From: Lysobacter enzymogenes
Lineage (GTDB): Bacteria > Pseudomonadota > Gammaproteobacteria > Xanthomonadales > Xanthomonadaceae
Assembly: GCF_017355525.1 (NCBI RefSeq)
Contig: NZ_CP067395.1
Location: 4,972,501 to 5,036,500 of the forward strand
Length of the DNA stretch: 64,000 bases
Direction of reading: 5' to 3'
Part shown: in pieces, positions 19,656 to 28,104 of the stretch
Position numbering within the stretch: position 1 is the first letter of the stretch
How the letters are laid out: each line of letters begins with the position of its first letter
The notes under the pieces: model-generated
The model's input: only the letters and a program-made list of their open reading frames with translations
Databases searched by the model: none
Told to the model about the DNA's origin: nothing
Translations under genes and position numbers: made by a program

Positions 19656-19774
19656 GTGTTCCCCCTCTGGCTGGCGGTGGGATGGCTGGGCGCGCCGTTC
19701 GCGGGCGCGCAGGCGGACGCGCCGCGGCCGTTGCGGTCGCGATCGCGATGGAGTCTTTGCTGCGGATTCCCCGT

Positions 19775-19834
19775 GCGTGCTGACTTGAAGCGTGCTGATC
19801 TACAGCGTGCAGATCTACAGCGTGCCGATCCGAA
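19775..19834. repeat. Four tandem 15-bp repeats upstream of flcE
   Basis: Units start at 19775, 19790, 19805 and 19820. The consensus is GCGTGCTGATCTACA, and the inner two copies differ at one base. The array lies 120-180 nt upstream of the FlcE-like start. The 15-bp period (about 1.5 helical turns) could present binding sites on alternating faces. Read on the plus strand it also encodes R-A-D-L-Q repeats, which is probably coincidental. Confidence 0.9.
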
Positions 19835-19945
19835 CCCAAAGATCCGCGCGGTGCGGGATCCGAGATGCCGACATTCGAAACGGCGTCGATTCGAACTGCG
19901 TCCGTCGACGCCGCGCCGAATCGGTACATCTTCGATCGACCGCGA

Positions 19946-19971
19946 CGCGATCCGGCGGCCGCCGGATCGCG
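19946..19971. repeat. Perfect 26-bp palindrome after merR-YHS
   Basis: CGCGATCCGGCGG followed directly by its exact complement, with no loop, centred about 61 nt past the regulator stop. It could be a strong cruciform or hairpin (intrinsic pause, no U-run) or an operator for a dimeric repressor/activator. Confidence 0.9.
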
Positions 19972-20019
19972 CGACGTCCGCTCAGCGCGAGCCGGCGGAC
20001 GTCTCCCCTTGGTTCGGCG

Positions 20020-20673
20020 TCAGCGCGCGGCCGACGCGCCGGCGGCCAGGAATTCCTGGCGGCATTGCGCCGAGCAGAAGTAATAGTCCACGCCCGCCCG
20101 TACGGCCTGGTGCGACGCGGTTTCGATGTTCACCTGCATGCCGCAGACCGGATCGACCGCGTCGACGGCCTGGTTGGCGGCCGCTTCGGTCTCGCAGGTG
20201 CGCGCGGCCGAGCAGCAACTGCGCGGCGGCGCCTGGATGCCGTCGGCGGGTTTGTCCAATGGGTGCGAACCGCTCATGTGTTGCTCTCCTTCCAGTGCGT
20301 TGACGATCGGACACGATTCCACCGCGCCGCGGCCGGGGCAGGAGTCGAGCAGGACTTGCAGCAGATCGCGGATGTGGCTGAGTTCGGCGATCTTGGCCTC
20401 GACGTCGGCGAGCTTCTGCGTGGTCGCCGCGTTGACCCCGGCCATGTCGCTGCCGCGGCTGCCGAGCAAGGCCAGCAGTTCGCGGATTTCGGCGAGGGTG
20501 AAGCCGAGGTTCTTGGCCCGGCGGACGAATTGCAGCCGCGCCACGTCCTTGCTCTCGAAGCGCCGGTAGCCGGACATCTGACGCGTCGGCAACGGCAGCA
20601 ATCCCTGTCGTTCGTAGTAGCGCACGGTGTCGATGCCGACGCCGACGCGTTGCGCGAACTCCCCGATCTTCAA
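20020..20673 (-). CDS. MerR-family metal regulator with C-terminal YHS domain
   Basis: 217 residues. The TTG start at 20673 is chosen because it gives the canonical MerR opening MKIGEFAQRVGVGIDTVRYY right after the SD GGGAGGTGG. HTH residues are 1-70, the dimer helix about 75-110, and paired metal-binding cysteines C112 and C121 (CPG...CPIVNALE) are placed as in CueR/ZntR-type sensors. A Cys-rich linker (SCCSAARTC) leads to a YHS domain (DPVCGMQV...YYFCSAQC), a fold common in heavy-metal proteins. Ser75 lies near the position that is Ser in copper sensors and Cys in zinc/mercury sensors, consistent with, but not proof of, Cu(I). It is transcribed toward the flc-like operon. Confidence 0.85.
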   Translation of the reverse strand: MKIGEFAQRVGVGIDTVRYYERQGLLPLPTRQMSGYRRFESKDVARLQFVRRAKNLGFTLAEIRELLALLGSRGSDMAGVNAATTQKLADVEAKIAELSHIRDLLQVLLDSCPGRGAVESCPIVNALEGEQHMSGSHPLDKPADGIQAPPRSCCSAARTCETEAAANQAVDAVDPVCGMQVNIETASHQAVRAGVDYYFCSAQCRQEFLAAGASAAR

Positions 20674-20720
20674 TGTCCACCTCCCTGTTCGTGGCGCTCG
20701 GTGTGCGGCCAGTGTTCGGT

Positions 20721-20742
20721 CTGGACCATAGTCCAGGGTCAA
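20721..20742 (-). promoter_or_regulatory. MerR-type operator/promoter of the regulator
   Basis: On the minus strand a -35 TTGACC (20742-20737) is followed at once by the perfect dyad CTGGACTATGGTCCAG (20736-20721). A dyad lying between the -35 and a distant -10 with 19-20 bp spacing is the hallmark of MerR-activated promoters. The start codon is about 48 nt downstream. Autoregulation is inferred. The -10 itself (around GAACAC) is weak. Confidence 0.8.
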
Positions 20743-20940
20743 GCCTCCAGATCGGCGGCAGGTCCGGATGAATATTGACCGCCTTGGCTAATCCGCAACG
20801 TCCGGCCGAATCGTCGCGTCAAATCGCCATCGGTTGCGATTTGTGCGGGAATGCGGCGCGCTTGCGCCGTGACCTGGGTCGCGTTCGCACACAGACCCTC
20901 ACGGAAGCTTCGCGGCGGGGAAGCTTTTGTGTGGCGCTTT

Positions 20941-21026
20941 TGTGCAAGGGCCTTCAGGCCCGAGGCGATCGTGTCGGATCGCTGCGGCCTGCGCGCAAAG
21001 CGTCGGGCCTGAAGGCCCTGCCACAC
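20941..21026. repeat. GGGCTTCAGGCCCGA-type REP pair
   Basis: Arms AAGGGCCTTCAGGCCCGAGG and CGTCGGGCCTGAAGGCCCTG in inverted orientation, about 34 bases apart, just downstream of the GGDEF-EAL gene stop. Related copies are at 30395, 41717, 57076 and 61105. This family is distinct from the GTAG family. Confidence 0.8.
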
Positions 21027-21048
21027 GCCGTTTCGAAGAAGCGCGGCC

Positions 21049-24000
21049 TCAGAACGCCGCGCGCACGCTCTGCGGCGGCTGCCACTGCTTGATGAAGGCC
21101 AGGCAGGCGTCGGCTTCCAGCGGCTTGGCCAGCCAGTAGCCCTGGATTTCGTCGCAGCCGTGCGCGCGCAGGAATTCCATCTGCTCCTCCAGCTCCACGC
21201 CTTCGGCGACCACGTTGAGGCCGAGCGAATGCGCCATCGTGATGACGGTGGTGGTGATGGCTTCGTCGTCGGGATCGCGGGTCAGGTCGCTGATGAATTC
21301 CTTGTCGATCTTCAGCGTGTTGATCGGCAGGCGCTTGAGATACGCCAGCGACGAATAGCCGGTGCCGAAGTCGTCGACCGCCAGCGCCACGCCGAGTTCG
21401 CGCAGCGCCTGCATGGTGTTGGAGGTGTGCGCGGCATTGGACATGACCACGCTTTCGGTCAGTTCCAACTCCAGCCGCCACGGCGGGATGCCGCTTTCGC
21501 TGAGCGCACGGGCGACCATCTTCGGCAGGTCGCCGCGCAGCAGCTGGATCGCCGAGACGTTGACCGACACCGACAGCTGGTCGAGCCCGTGCTGGCGCCA
21601 CTGGCGCAGGCGATTGCAGGCCTCGCGCATCGCCCATTCGCCGATTTCCAGGATCAGCCCGCTTTCCTCGGCCAGCGGAATGAACTGGGTCGGCGGGATG
21701 TTGCCGTACTCGGCGCTCTGCCAGCGCAGCAGCGCTTCCACGCCGGTGATGCGCGCTTCCGGCAGCGACAGCCGCGGCTGGAACACCAGCCGCAGTTCGT
21801 TGCGGTCGAGCACCTTGCGCAGCGCCGCGGAAATCGTCGCGCGCTGGCGGATCTCGATGTCCATCGCCTCGGTGTAGCGCATGAAGGTGCGCCGGCCGGC
21901 GGCCTTGGCCTGGTACATCGCGGTGTCGGCGTGCTTGAGCAGGTCGGTCGGCACCTGGGCGTGGTCGGGATAGACGCTGATGCCGATCGACGGCGAGATC
22001 GCCACGTCGTGGCGTTCGTCGAAGTCCAGCGGCGCCTCGAACGCCTTGATGATGCGGCGGGCCACGTCCTCGGCCTGCTCGGGCGTGTCCAGGTTCTCCA
22101 GCACCACGGTGAATTCGTCGCCGCCCAGGCGCGCCACGGTATGTTCGGCGCCGACGGTTTCCTGCAGGCGCACCGCGGCCGCGCGCAGGATGCGGTCGCC
22201 GGCGGCGTGGCCGAGCGAGTCGTTGATGTCCTTGAACCGGTCCAGATCGAGGAACAGCAGGGCGATGCGGTGGCCGTGGCGGCGCGCGCGCACGATCGCC
22301 CGCGACAGCCGCTCCGACAGCAGGGTGCGGTTCGGCAGGCTGGTCAGGGTGTCGTAGTTGGCCAGGTAGCGCAGTTCCTGTTCGGCGCGTTTCTGGTCGG
22401 TGATGTCGGTCAGCACCGCGACGTAATGGCCGCGCTGGCCGCTGCTGTCGAGCACGATCGAGGCCTGCAGCCAGCACAGGAACTCGTTGCCGTCCTTGCG
22501 CTGCTGCCAGATCTCGCCCGACCAGCGGCCGCTGCGCTGCAGCTCGTCGCGCATGTCCGAATAGAACTCCGGATCGTGCTGGCGGCTGTCGAGCAGGCCG
22601 GTGGTCTGGCCGATGACCTCGTTCTCGGGATAGCCGGTCATGCGCGAGAACGCGGGGTTGATCGAGACGAACACGAAGTCGCGGTCGAACACCGCCACCG
22701 CTTCGGCCATCGAGCGCAGCACTTCGCTGGCGATGCGGCGCTCGCGTTCGGCGCTGCGCACCGCGGTGACGTCGCGGCCGGTGCCGGCCACGCGCACCGG
22801 ATGGCCTTCGCCGTCGCGCTCGACCACCCGGCCGCGCGCCCGCACCCAGCCCCATTCGCCCTTCGGCGTGCGCATGCGGTGCTCGGACAGGAACAGCGCG
22901 GCGTCGCCCTTGAGGTGCTTGCGCAGCAGCTCGGCGACGCGCGGCAGGTCGTCGGGATGGATCTCGTGGTCGTCGGCGATGTCGGCCTGCACGCCGATCT
23001 CCGGCGACTGCGCGTTGTGGTCGTCCACGCGCATGCGGTGCAGTTCGCGCCGGGTCAGGTCGTAGTCCCAGAACTGTTCGCCGGAGGCCCACAGCGCCAG
23101 TTTCAGGCGTTCTTCGCGTTCGCGGATCTGGGTGAAGTAGCCGCGTTCGCGCTGGCGCGTGCGGTGCCAGCGCCAGCCGAAGCTCAGCAGCACGCCGAGC
23201 GCGGCCAGGGCCGCGGCGGCGATCGCCAGCGGGTGCCGCCACAGCGGCGGGTCGACGCTGACCGGGATGGTCAGTTCCTGGGTGTTCCACACGCCGTCGC
23301 GGTTGGTCGACTGGGCGCGGAACAGATAGCGGCCCGGCGGCAGGCGGGTGTAGGTGATGTCCTGGCGCGGACCGTTGTCGATCCAGTCGCGGTCGAAGCC
23401 TTCCATCCGGTAGCGATAGCGGATGCCGCTGTTGGGGCCGAAGTCGAGCGCGCCGATGCGCAGGCGCAGGATGCCGGCGCCGTCGGGGATTTCCAGCTTC
23501 GACGACTGCCACAGCGCGCTGGCGCCGGCGCTGGTGTCCGAGCCGATCCACGCGCCGAGCAGGCGCACCGGCGGGGTGTAGCGCGAATCGGCGATGCGCG
23601 CCGGATCGAACAGGTTGAGCCCGCGCACGCCGCCGAACGCCAGGCGCCCGTCGGCCAGCGCGGCGACCGCGCCGGCGTTGAATTCCAGGTCCTGCAAGCC
23701 GTCGGCCAGGCCGTAGCGGCGCACCAGCGAGGCGCCCGGGTCGAAGCGCAGGATGCCGTTGTCGGTGCCCAGCCACAGGCGTCCGTCGGGACGCTCGGCG
23801 AGGGTGAACACCACCGGCACCGGATGATCGCCGAGCACTTCGGCCAGCGGGTGCTCGAAGCGGATGCGGCCGTCGCCGAATTCGACCACCCGGCTCAGGC
23901 CGGCCTGGGTGCCGACCCAGATCGAACCGTCGGCCGACTGGTGCAGCGCGCGCACCGTATTGCCCGGCAGGCTGTCGGCCTGATCGGTGACGTGGCGGTA

Positions 24001-25686
24001 GTGGCGCAGGTAGCCGGTCTTGGGATCGAGCAGGTCGAGGCCGCCGCCGGTGCCGAACCAGATCCGGCCGCTGCGGTCCTCGAGGATGGCGTTGACGCGC
24101 GGATGGCTCAGGCCCTTGGGATCGCCTTCGCGATAGGCGTAGCGCACCAGCACGCCGCTGTCGGGCTGGTAATGCAGCGCGCCGACGTCTTCGCCGCCGA
24201 GCCACAGGCTGCCGTCGCGGGCGAAACGCAGCGCGCGCAGGGCGGCGTCCTTGTAGCCGCGCAGGTCGACCGGCTCGATCCGGCCGGTGCCGGGATCCAG
24301 GCGCAGCAGGCCGCCGCCCGTGGCCAGCCACAAGCGCCCCGGCGGCGGCGCGCGGCGAGCGGCCGCGGTGGAAGCGTGCGCGTCGGTCGCGGGTGCGGGT
24401 GCGGGCGCGTGCGCATCGGCCGCAGGCGGTGGCGCCTGCGCATCGGGCTGGCGCGAGATCGCGTTGACCTGGCGCGACGCCGCCGGCAGCAGCGAGGTCA
24501 TGTCCTGGAAGCGGTCGCCGGACAGGTCGTAGCGGCGCAGGTGGGCGTTGTCGGTGCCGATCCAGATCGCGCCGCTGTCGTCCTGGGCCAGGGCGCGGAT
24601 GCTGGCGTCGGCGGCGGCGCGGTCCGGGCGCGAGTCTTCCAGGTCCAGCACATAGCTGAAACGGGTGCCGCGCGGATCGGCCACGGCCACGCCGCGGTAC
24701 AGGCCGCCGGCCCACAGCAGCCCGCCCTGGTCGACCATCAGCGTGTCGACGGTGTCTTCCGGCAGGCTCGCATCGACCCCGGGTTCGGCGTGGATGCGCT
24801 GGCTGTGGCCGGTCTCCGGGTCGTAGCGGTACAGGCCGCTGCCGAAGCCGGCGATCCACAGCCGGCGGTCGTGCGCCTCGACCAGGGCGCGCGCGTCGCG
24901 CAGCCCGGCCAGGGCCTCGTCTTCGATCTTGACCAGCACGCCGGTGCGGCCGTCGAGCCGGTACAGGCCGTCGCCGGCGCCGGCCCAGAGCACGCCGCGG
25001 TGGTCGAAGGCGAGGCTGCGCAGCGGGATCGGCGCGCCGATGCGTTCGACCCGGCCGTCGGGCTTGATCCGGTGCAGGCCGGCGGCGCTGGCGAACCAGG
25101 CGCTGCCGTCGCGGCCCTGGGCCAGCCCTTGCCACGGCGCGGCGCGCGCGCCTTCGCCGGACAGCGGCAACAGCAGTTCGCGCGTGCCGGTCTGCGGGTC
25201 CAGCTTCTCCAGCCCGGCGAGGGTGCCGATCAGCACCTGCTCGCGCCACGGCAGCAGCGCCGCCACCTGCCGCCCGGCCTGCGACTCGGGCGCGCCGTAG
25301 CGGTGGATGCTGCCGCTGGCCAGGTCCAGCCGCGCCAGGTATTCGGAATGGGTGCCGATCCACAGCGCGCGCTGGCCGTCCAGCGCCAGCGCGGTGACGT
25401 AGCTGTCGGGCAGGCTGGCCGGGTCGCGCGGGTCGTGGCGGTAGGCGATGTAGCGCTGGCCGTCGTAGCGGTGCAGGCCGCCCTGGGTGCCGACCCAGAC
25501 GAAGCCGTGCGCGTCCTGCTCGAACGCGGTCACCGAGTTCTGGCTCAGGCCGAGCTCGCTGCCCAGGCGCGAGAAATAGAAATCGCGGGTCGCCGCCGCC
25601 ACGCGTTGCGGCCACGCCGCTGCGCACAGCAGGGCGATGAGGGCGGCGGACAGCAGGGCGGCGGGGGAGAAGGGACGCACGGACAC
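21049..25686 (-). CDS. Membrane sensor: regulator propellers, Y_Y_Y, PAS, GGDEF and EAL
   Basis: About 1545 residues from GTG 25686 (GTG 25680 is equally possible; neither has a strong SD). A signal sequence or membrane anchor (ALLSAALIALLCAAAWPQ) is followed by about 14 beta-propeller motifs (WVGTQGGLHRYD, IWIGTDNAHLRRYD and similar). A Y_Y_Y-type domain, a transmembrane helix near residue 820, two PAS/PAC domains, GGDEF (1188-1192) and EAL (1317-1319, with DDFGTGYSS) follow. Both catalytic signatures are intact, so it may both make and degrade cyclic di-GMP. The RxxD inhibitory site upstream of GGDEF is absent. The periplasmic propellers resemble hybrid sensors of carbohydrate-responsive systems. 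Monocistronic. Confidence 0.9.
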   Translation of the reverse strand: MSVRPFSPAALLSAALIALLCAAAWPQRVAAATRDFYFSRLGSELGLSQNSVTAFEQDAHGFVWVGTQGGLHRYDGQRYIAYRHDPRDPASLPDSYVTALALDGQRALWIGTHSEYLARLDLASGSIHRYGAPESQAGRQVAALLPWREQVLIGTLAGLEKLDPQTGTRELLLPLSGEGARAAPWQGLAQGRDGSAWFASAAGLHRIKPDGRVERIGAPIPLRSLAFDHRGVLWAGAGDGLYRLDGRTGVLVKIEDEALAGLRDARALVEAHDRRLWIAGFGSGLYRYDPETGHSQRIHAEPGVDASLPEDTVDTLMVDQGGLLWAGGLYRGVAVADPRGTRFSYVLDLEDSRPDRAAADASIRALAQDDSGAIWIGTDNAHLRRYDLSGDRFQDMTSLLPAASRQVNAISRQPDAQAPPPAADAHAPAPAPATDAHASTAAARRAPPPGRLWLATGGGLLRLDPGTGRIEPVDLRGYKDAALRALRFARDGSLWLGGEDVGALHYQPDSGVLVRYAYREGDPKGLSHPRVNAILEDRSGRIWFGTGGGLDLLDPKTGYLRHYRHVTDQADSLPGNTVRALHQSADGSIWVGTQAGLSRVVEFGDGRIRFEHPLAEVLGDHPVPVVFTLAERPDGRLWLGTDNGILRFDPGASLVRRYGLADGLQDLEFNAGAVAALADGRLAFGGVRGLNLFDPARIADSRYTPPVRLLGAWIGSDTSAGASALWQSSKLEIPDGAGILRLRIGALDFGPNSGIRYRYRMEGFDRDWIDNGPRQDITYTRLPPGRYLFRAQSTNRDGVWNTQELTIPVSVDPPLWRHPLAIAAAALAALGVLLSFGWRWHRTRQRERGYFTQIREREERLKLALWASGEQFWDYDLTRRELHRMRVDDHNAQSPEIGVQADIADDHEIHPDDLPRVAELLRKHLKGDAALFLSEHRMRTPKGEWGWVRARGRVVERDGEGHPVRVAGTGRDVTAVRSAERERRIASEVLRSMAEAVAVFDRDFVFVSINPAFSRMTGYPENEVIGQTTGLLDSRQHDPEFYSDMRDELQRSGRWSGEIWQQRKDGNEFLCWLQASIVLDSSGQRGHYVAVLTDITDQKRAEQELRYLANYDTLTSLPNRTLLSERLSRAIVRARRHGHRIALLFLDLDRFKDINDSLGHAAGDRILRAAAVRLQETVGAEHTVARLGGDEFTVVLENLDTPEQAEDVARRIIKAFEAPLDFDERHDVAISPSIGISVYPDHAQVPTDLLKHADTAMYQAKAAGRRTFMRYTEAMDIEIRQRATISAALRKVLDRNELRLVFQPRLSLPEARITGVEALLRWQSAEYGNIPPTQFIPLAEESGLILEIGEWAMREACNRLRQWRQHGLDQLSVSVNVSAIQLLRGDLPKMVARALSESGIPPWRLELELTESVVMSNAAHTSNTMQALRELGVALAVDDFGTGYSSLAYLKRLPINTLKIDKEFISDLTRDPDDEAITTTVITMAHSLGLNVVAEGVELEEQMEFLRAHGCDEIQGYWLAKPLEADACLAFIKQWQPPQSVRAAF

Positions 25687-25890
25687 CGTGATGCAATCGC
25701 GCAAGAGCCGCAGTGTAGGCAGGCGCCGATGGCGGCAACAAGCTCTCGCGCGGCCCGATCTCGCCGCGGCTGCGGCGGCGCTGGCGAAACCGTGCGCTGG
25801 AGGCGGGCCGCGACGGCGCGCGTGTAGGCCGCGTGAGGATCGGCGCGGGCCGGCTTGCGCGCTAAACTGCCGGCATTCCCCCTCATTGGC

Positions 25891-26445
25891 GTGCCCGTGC
25901 CCGCGAACCCCCTTCCCCTGTTGTCCGAGGTCGAGGCCGAAAGCCAGGCCCTGACCCTGAGCACTTCCGCTTCCGAACTGCACGGCGCGCTGTGCGGCTG
26001 GCTCGCCGGCGGCGGCGCCGACGTGCGCGAATGGCCGGCCAAGGTGCTCGCCGACGCCGCCACCGCGACCCCGGCCGCCGGCGGCGCGCTCGACCGCCTG
26101 CGTCTGGTCAGTTCGGCGCAGATGGGCGACGACGAATTCGGTTTCGAACTGCTGCTGCCCGGCGCCGAGGCCTCGCTGAGCGAGCGCAGCGGCGCGCTGT
26201 TCGACTGGTGCCGCGGTTTCCTCGGCGGCTTCGGCCTGGCCGCGGGCGCGGCGCCGAACCTGTCGGAGGAAAGCCAGGAAGCGCTGACCGACCTGGCCAA
26301 GTTCGCCGCCACCGCGCCGCAGGAAGAAGGCGACGAGGAAGACGAGGAAGCGCTGACCGAGCTGGAGGAGTTCGTGCGCATCGCCGCGCTTGGACTGCAC
26401 GGCGACGTGGCCCTGGCCGCGCGCCGCCGGCAGCGGTTGAACTGA
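25891..26445 (+). CDS. ygfB: UPF0149 family protein YgfB
   Basis: About 184 residues, starting at GTG 25891 (or GTG 25897); no ATG is available. The family core ASELHGALCGWLAGGG and the C-terminal DWCRGFLGGFGL and EEDEEALTELEEFVRIAAL are typical. In Pseudomonas YgfB has been linked to regulation of cell-wall recycling and beta-lactamase expression; its role here is untested. It ends 1 nt before pepP (conserved ygfB-pepP pair), so the genes are translationally coupled. Confidence 0.85.
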   Translation: MPVPANPLPLLSEVEAESQALTLSTSASELHGALCGWLAGGGADVREWPAKVLADAATATPAAGGALDRLRLVSSAQMGDDEFGFELLLPGAEASLSERSGALFDWCRGFLGGFGLAAGAAPNLSEESQEALTDLAKFAATAPQEEGDEEDEEALTELEEFVRIAALGLHGDVALAARRRQRLN

Positions 26446-26446
26446 G

Positions 26447-27781
26447 ATGTTCGCCGCGCTGACCATGCCGGCCAAGGCGCACGCGCGCCGGCGCCGGCAG
26501 CTGATGGAAATGGCCGGCCCCGACGCGATCGTGATCGTGCCCTCGGCGCACGAGCTGATCCGCAGCCGCGACACCCATTACCCGTTCCGCCAGGACTCCG
26601 ACCTGAGCTACCTCAGCGGTTTCCCCGAGCCCGACTCGGTGCTGGTGCTGGTGCCCGGCCGGGTCCACGGCGAAGTGCTGCTGTTCTGCCGCGAGCGCGA
26701 CCGCGAGCGCGAGGCCTGGGACGGCCCGCGCTACGGCCCGGAAGACGCGGTCGAGGCGTTCGGCCTCGACGACGCGTACCCGATCGCCGACCTCGACGAC
26801 ATCCTGCCGGGGCTGCTGGAAGGCCGCTCGCGGGTGTACTACCACTTCGGCCGCGACGCCGAGTTCGACCTCAAGCTGATCGGCTGGCTCAACCGGGTGC
26901 GGGCGATGGTGCGCCAGGGCGCGCAGCCGCCGCACGAGTTCCTGGAACTGGGCCATCTGCTCGACGAACTGCGATTGTTCAAGGACCGCGACGAACTGCG
27001 CTTCATGCAGCGCGCCGCCGACATCAGCGTGCTCGCCCACGAAGCGGCGATGCGCGCGGCGCGGCCCGGCGCGCACGAATACGAACTGCAGGCCGAGATC
27101 GAATGCGTGTTCCGCCGCTTCGACGCCGAGCCGGCCTACGGCAGCATCGTCGGCGCCGGCGCCAACGCCTGCGTGCTGCACTACCGCGCCAACAACGCCC
27201 AGGCCCGCGACGGCGACCTCGTCCTGATCGACGCCGGCGCCGAATACCGCGGCTACGCCGCCGACATCACCCGCACCTTCCCGGTCAACGGCCGCTTCAC
27301 GGCCGAACAGCGCGCGCTGCACGATCTGGTCGGCGCGGCCCAGGCCGCGGCGCTGGCGCAGGCGCGCCCCGGCGCGACGTACGAAGCCGGCCACAACGCC
27401 GCGGTGGAGACGCTGACCGAAGGCCTGCTGCGGCTCGGCCTGCTCAAGGGCACGCTGGAGCGCAACCTCGCCGACGGCCACTACAAGCGCTTCTACCGGC
27501 ACAAGACCGGGCATTGGCTCGGCATGGACGTGCACGACGTCGGCGAGTACCGCATCGACGGCGAATCGCGCCTGCTCGAGCCCGGCATGGTGTTCACCAT
27601 CGAACCGGGCCTGTACGTCTCGCCCGACGACAGCACGGTGGAGCCGAAGTGGCGCGGCATCGGCATCCGCACCGAGGACGATGTGGCGATCACCAAGGAC
27701 GGGCACGAAGTGCTGACCGCACGGTTGGCGCGCAGCGCCGACGAGATCGAAGCGCTGATGGCGCAGCGGCGGGCGGCGTAG
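26447..27781 (+). CDS. pepP: Xaa-Pro aminopeptidase (aminopeptidase P)
   Basis: 444 residues. It removes N-terminal residues preceding proline. The N-terminal creatinase-like domain (about 1-175) is followed by a pita-bread metallopeptidase domain. The dinuclear metal ligands are visible: Asp in LIDAGAEYRG and ADITRTF, His in TGHWLGMDVHD, and Glu in FTIEPGLY and RTEDDV. ATG 26447 directly follows the ygfB stop. In E. coli ubiH and ubiI follow this pair; here a repeat array intervenes instead. Confidence 0.95.
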   Translation: MFAALTMPAKAHARRRRQLMEMAGPDAIVIVPSAHELIRSRDTHYPFRQDSDLSYLSGFPEPDSVLVLVPGRVHGEVLLFCRERDREREAWDGPRYGPEDAVEAFGLDDAYPIADLDDILPGLLEGRSRVYYHFGRDAEFDLKLIGWLNRVRAMVRQGAQPPHEFLELGHLLDELRLFKDRDELRFMQRAADISVLAHEAAMRAARPGAHEYELQAEIECVFRRFDAEPAYGSIVGAGANACVLHYRANNAQARDGDLVLIDAGAEYRGYAADITRTFPVNGRFTAEQRALHDLVGAAQAAALAQARPGATYEAGHNAAVETLTEGLLRLGLLKGTLERNLADGHYKRFYRHKTGHWLGMDVHDVGEYRIDGESRLLEPGMVFTIEPGLYVSPDDSTVEPKWRGIGIRTEDDVAITKDGHEVLTARLARSADEIEALMAQRRAA

Positions 27782-27808
27782 CTGGCGCGCAGGTTCGGCG
27801 GCTCGATG

Positions 27809-28080
27809 ACTCTGAAGTCTCTGGATCCCCGCTTTCGCGGGGATGACGTTCTGTAAGAGGCGCCGCGAAACCTGCCTGCCGTCATGCCCGCGGACGCGGG
27901 CATCCAGGGCTTTACCGCGACATGGCTCTGAAGTCTCTGGATCCCCGCGTTCGCGGGGATGACGGCTGAAACAGACGCAGCGAAACCCACCTATCGTCAT
28001 TCCCGCGAACGCGGGAATCCAGGGCTTCATCGGGACATCGCTCTGAAGTCTCCGGCCCCCGCTTTCGCGGGGACGACGGT
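27809..28080. repeat. Alternating array of five GGATCCCCGC/GCGGGGAT palindromes
   Basis: Units at 27809-27848, 27926-27964 and 28040-28079 read CTCTGAAGTCTCTGGATCCC...GCGGGGATGACG. Units at 27880-27907 and 27995-28024 are in inverse orientation (GTCATTCCCGCGAACGCGGG type, then ATCCAGGGC). Spacing is about 30-70 bases. Each unit is a hairpin. This is a known style of short palindromic repeat in proteobacteria, here in an alternating cluster. It is followed directly by a GTAG REPIN. Confidence 0.88.
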
Positions 28081-28104
28081 TCGAGAGAACCGCAACGCAG
28101 CGAC

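Larger units (their letters stand above)
19656..20019 (-). promoter_or_regulatory. Leader between merR-YHS and the flc-like operon
   Basis: 364 bases without a gene. It holds a perfect 26-bp palindrome (19946-19971) and four tandem 15-bp repeats (19775-19834). No MerR-type long-spacer promoter is obvious here, so the operon may be read through from the regulator's promoter or start from an unrecognised promoter near the repeats. Inference only. Confidence 0.5.

Noticed and set aside
19775..19834. Pentapeptide-repeat protein remnant (R-A-D-L-Q repeats)
   Set aside because: Only four 15-bp units encode the pattern, with no further pentapeptide coding on either side. The DNA-level repeat is the simpler reading.
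21160..25827. 1555-residue open frame antisense to the GGDEF-EAL sensor gene
   Set aside because: GC-rich codon bias leaves the opposite strand open. The frame has no signal, domain or start support, while the minus-strand frame has full domain architecture.
27809..28080. CRISPR array
   Set aside because: Units alternate in orientation, are self-palindromic and have unequal spacers. There are no cas genes.
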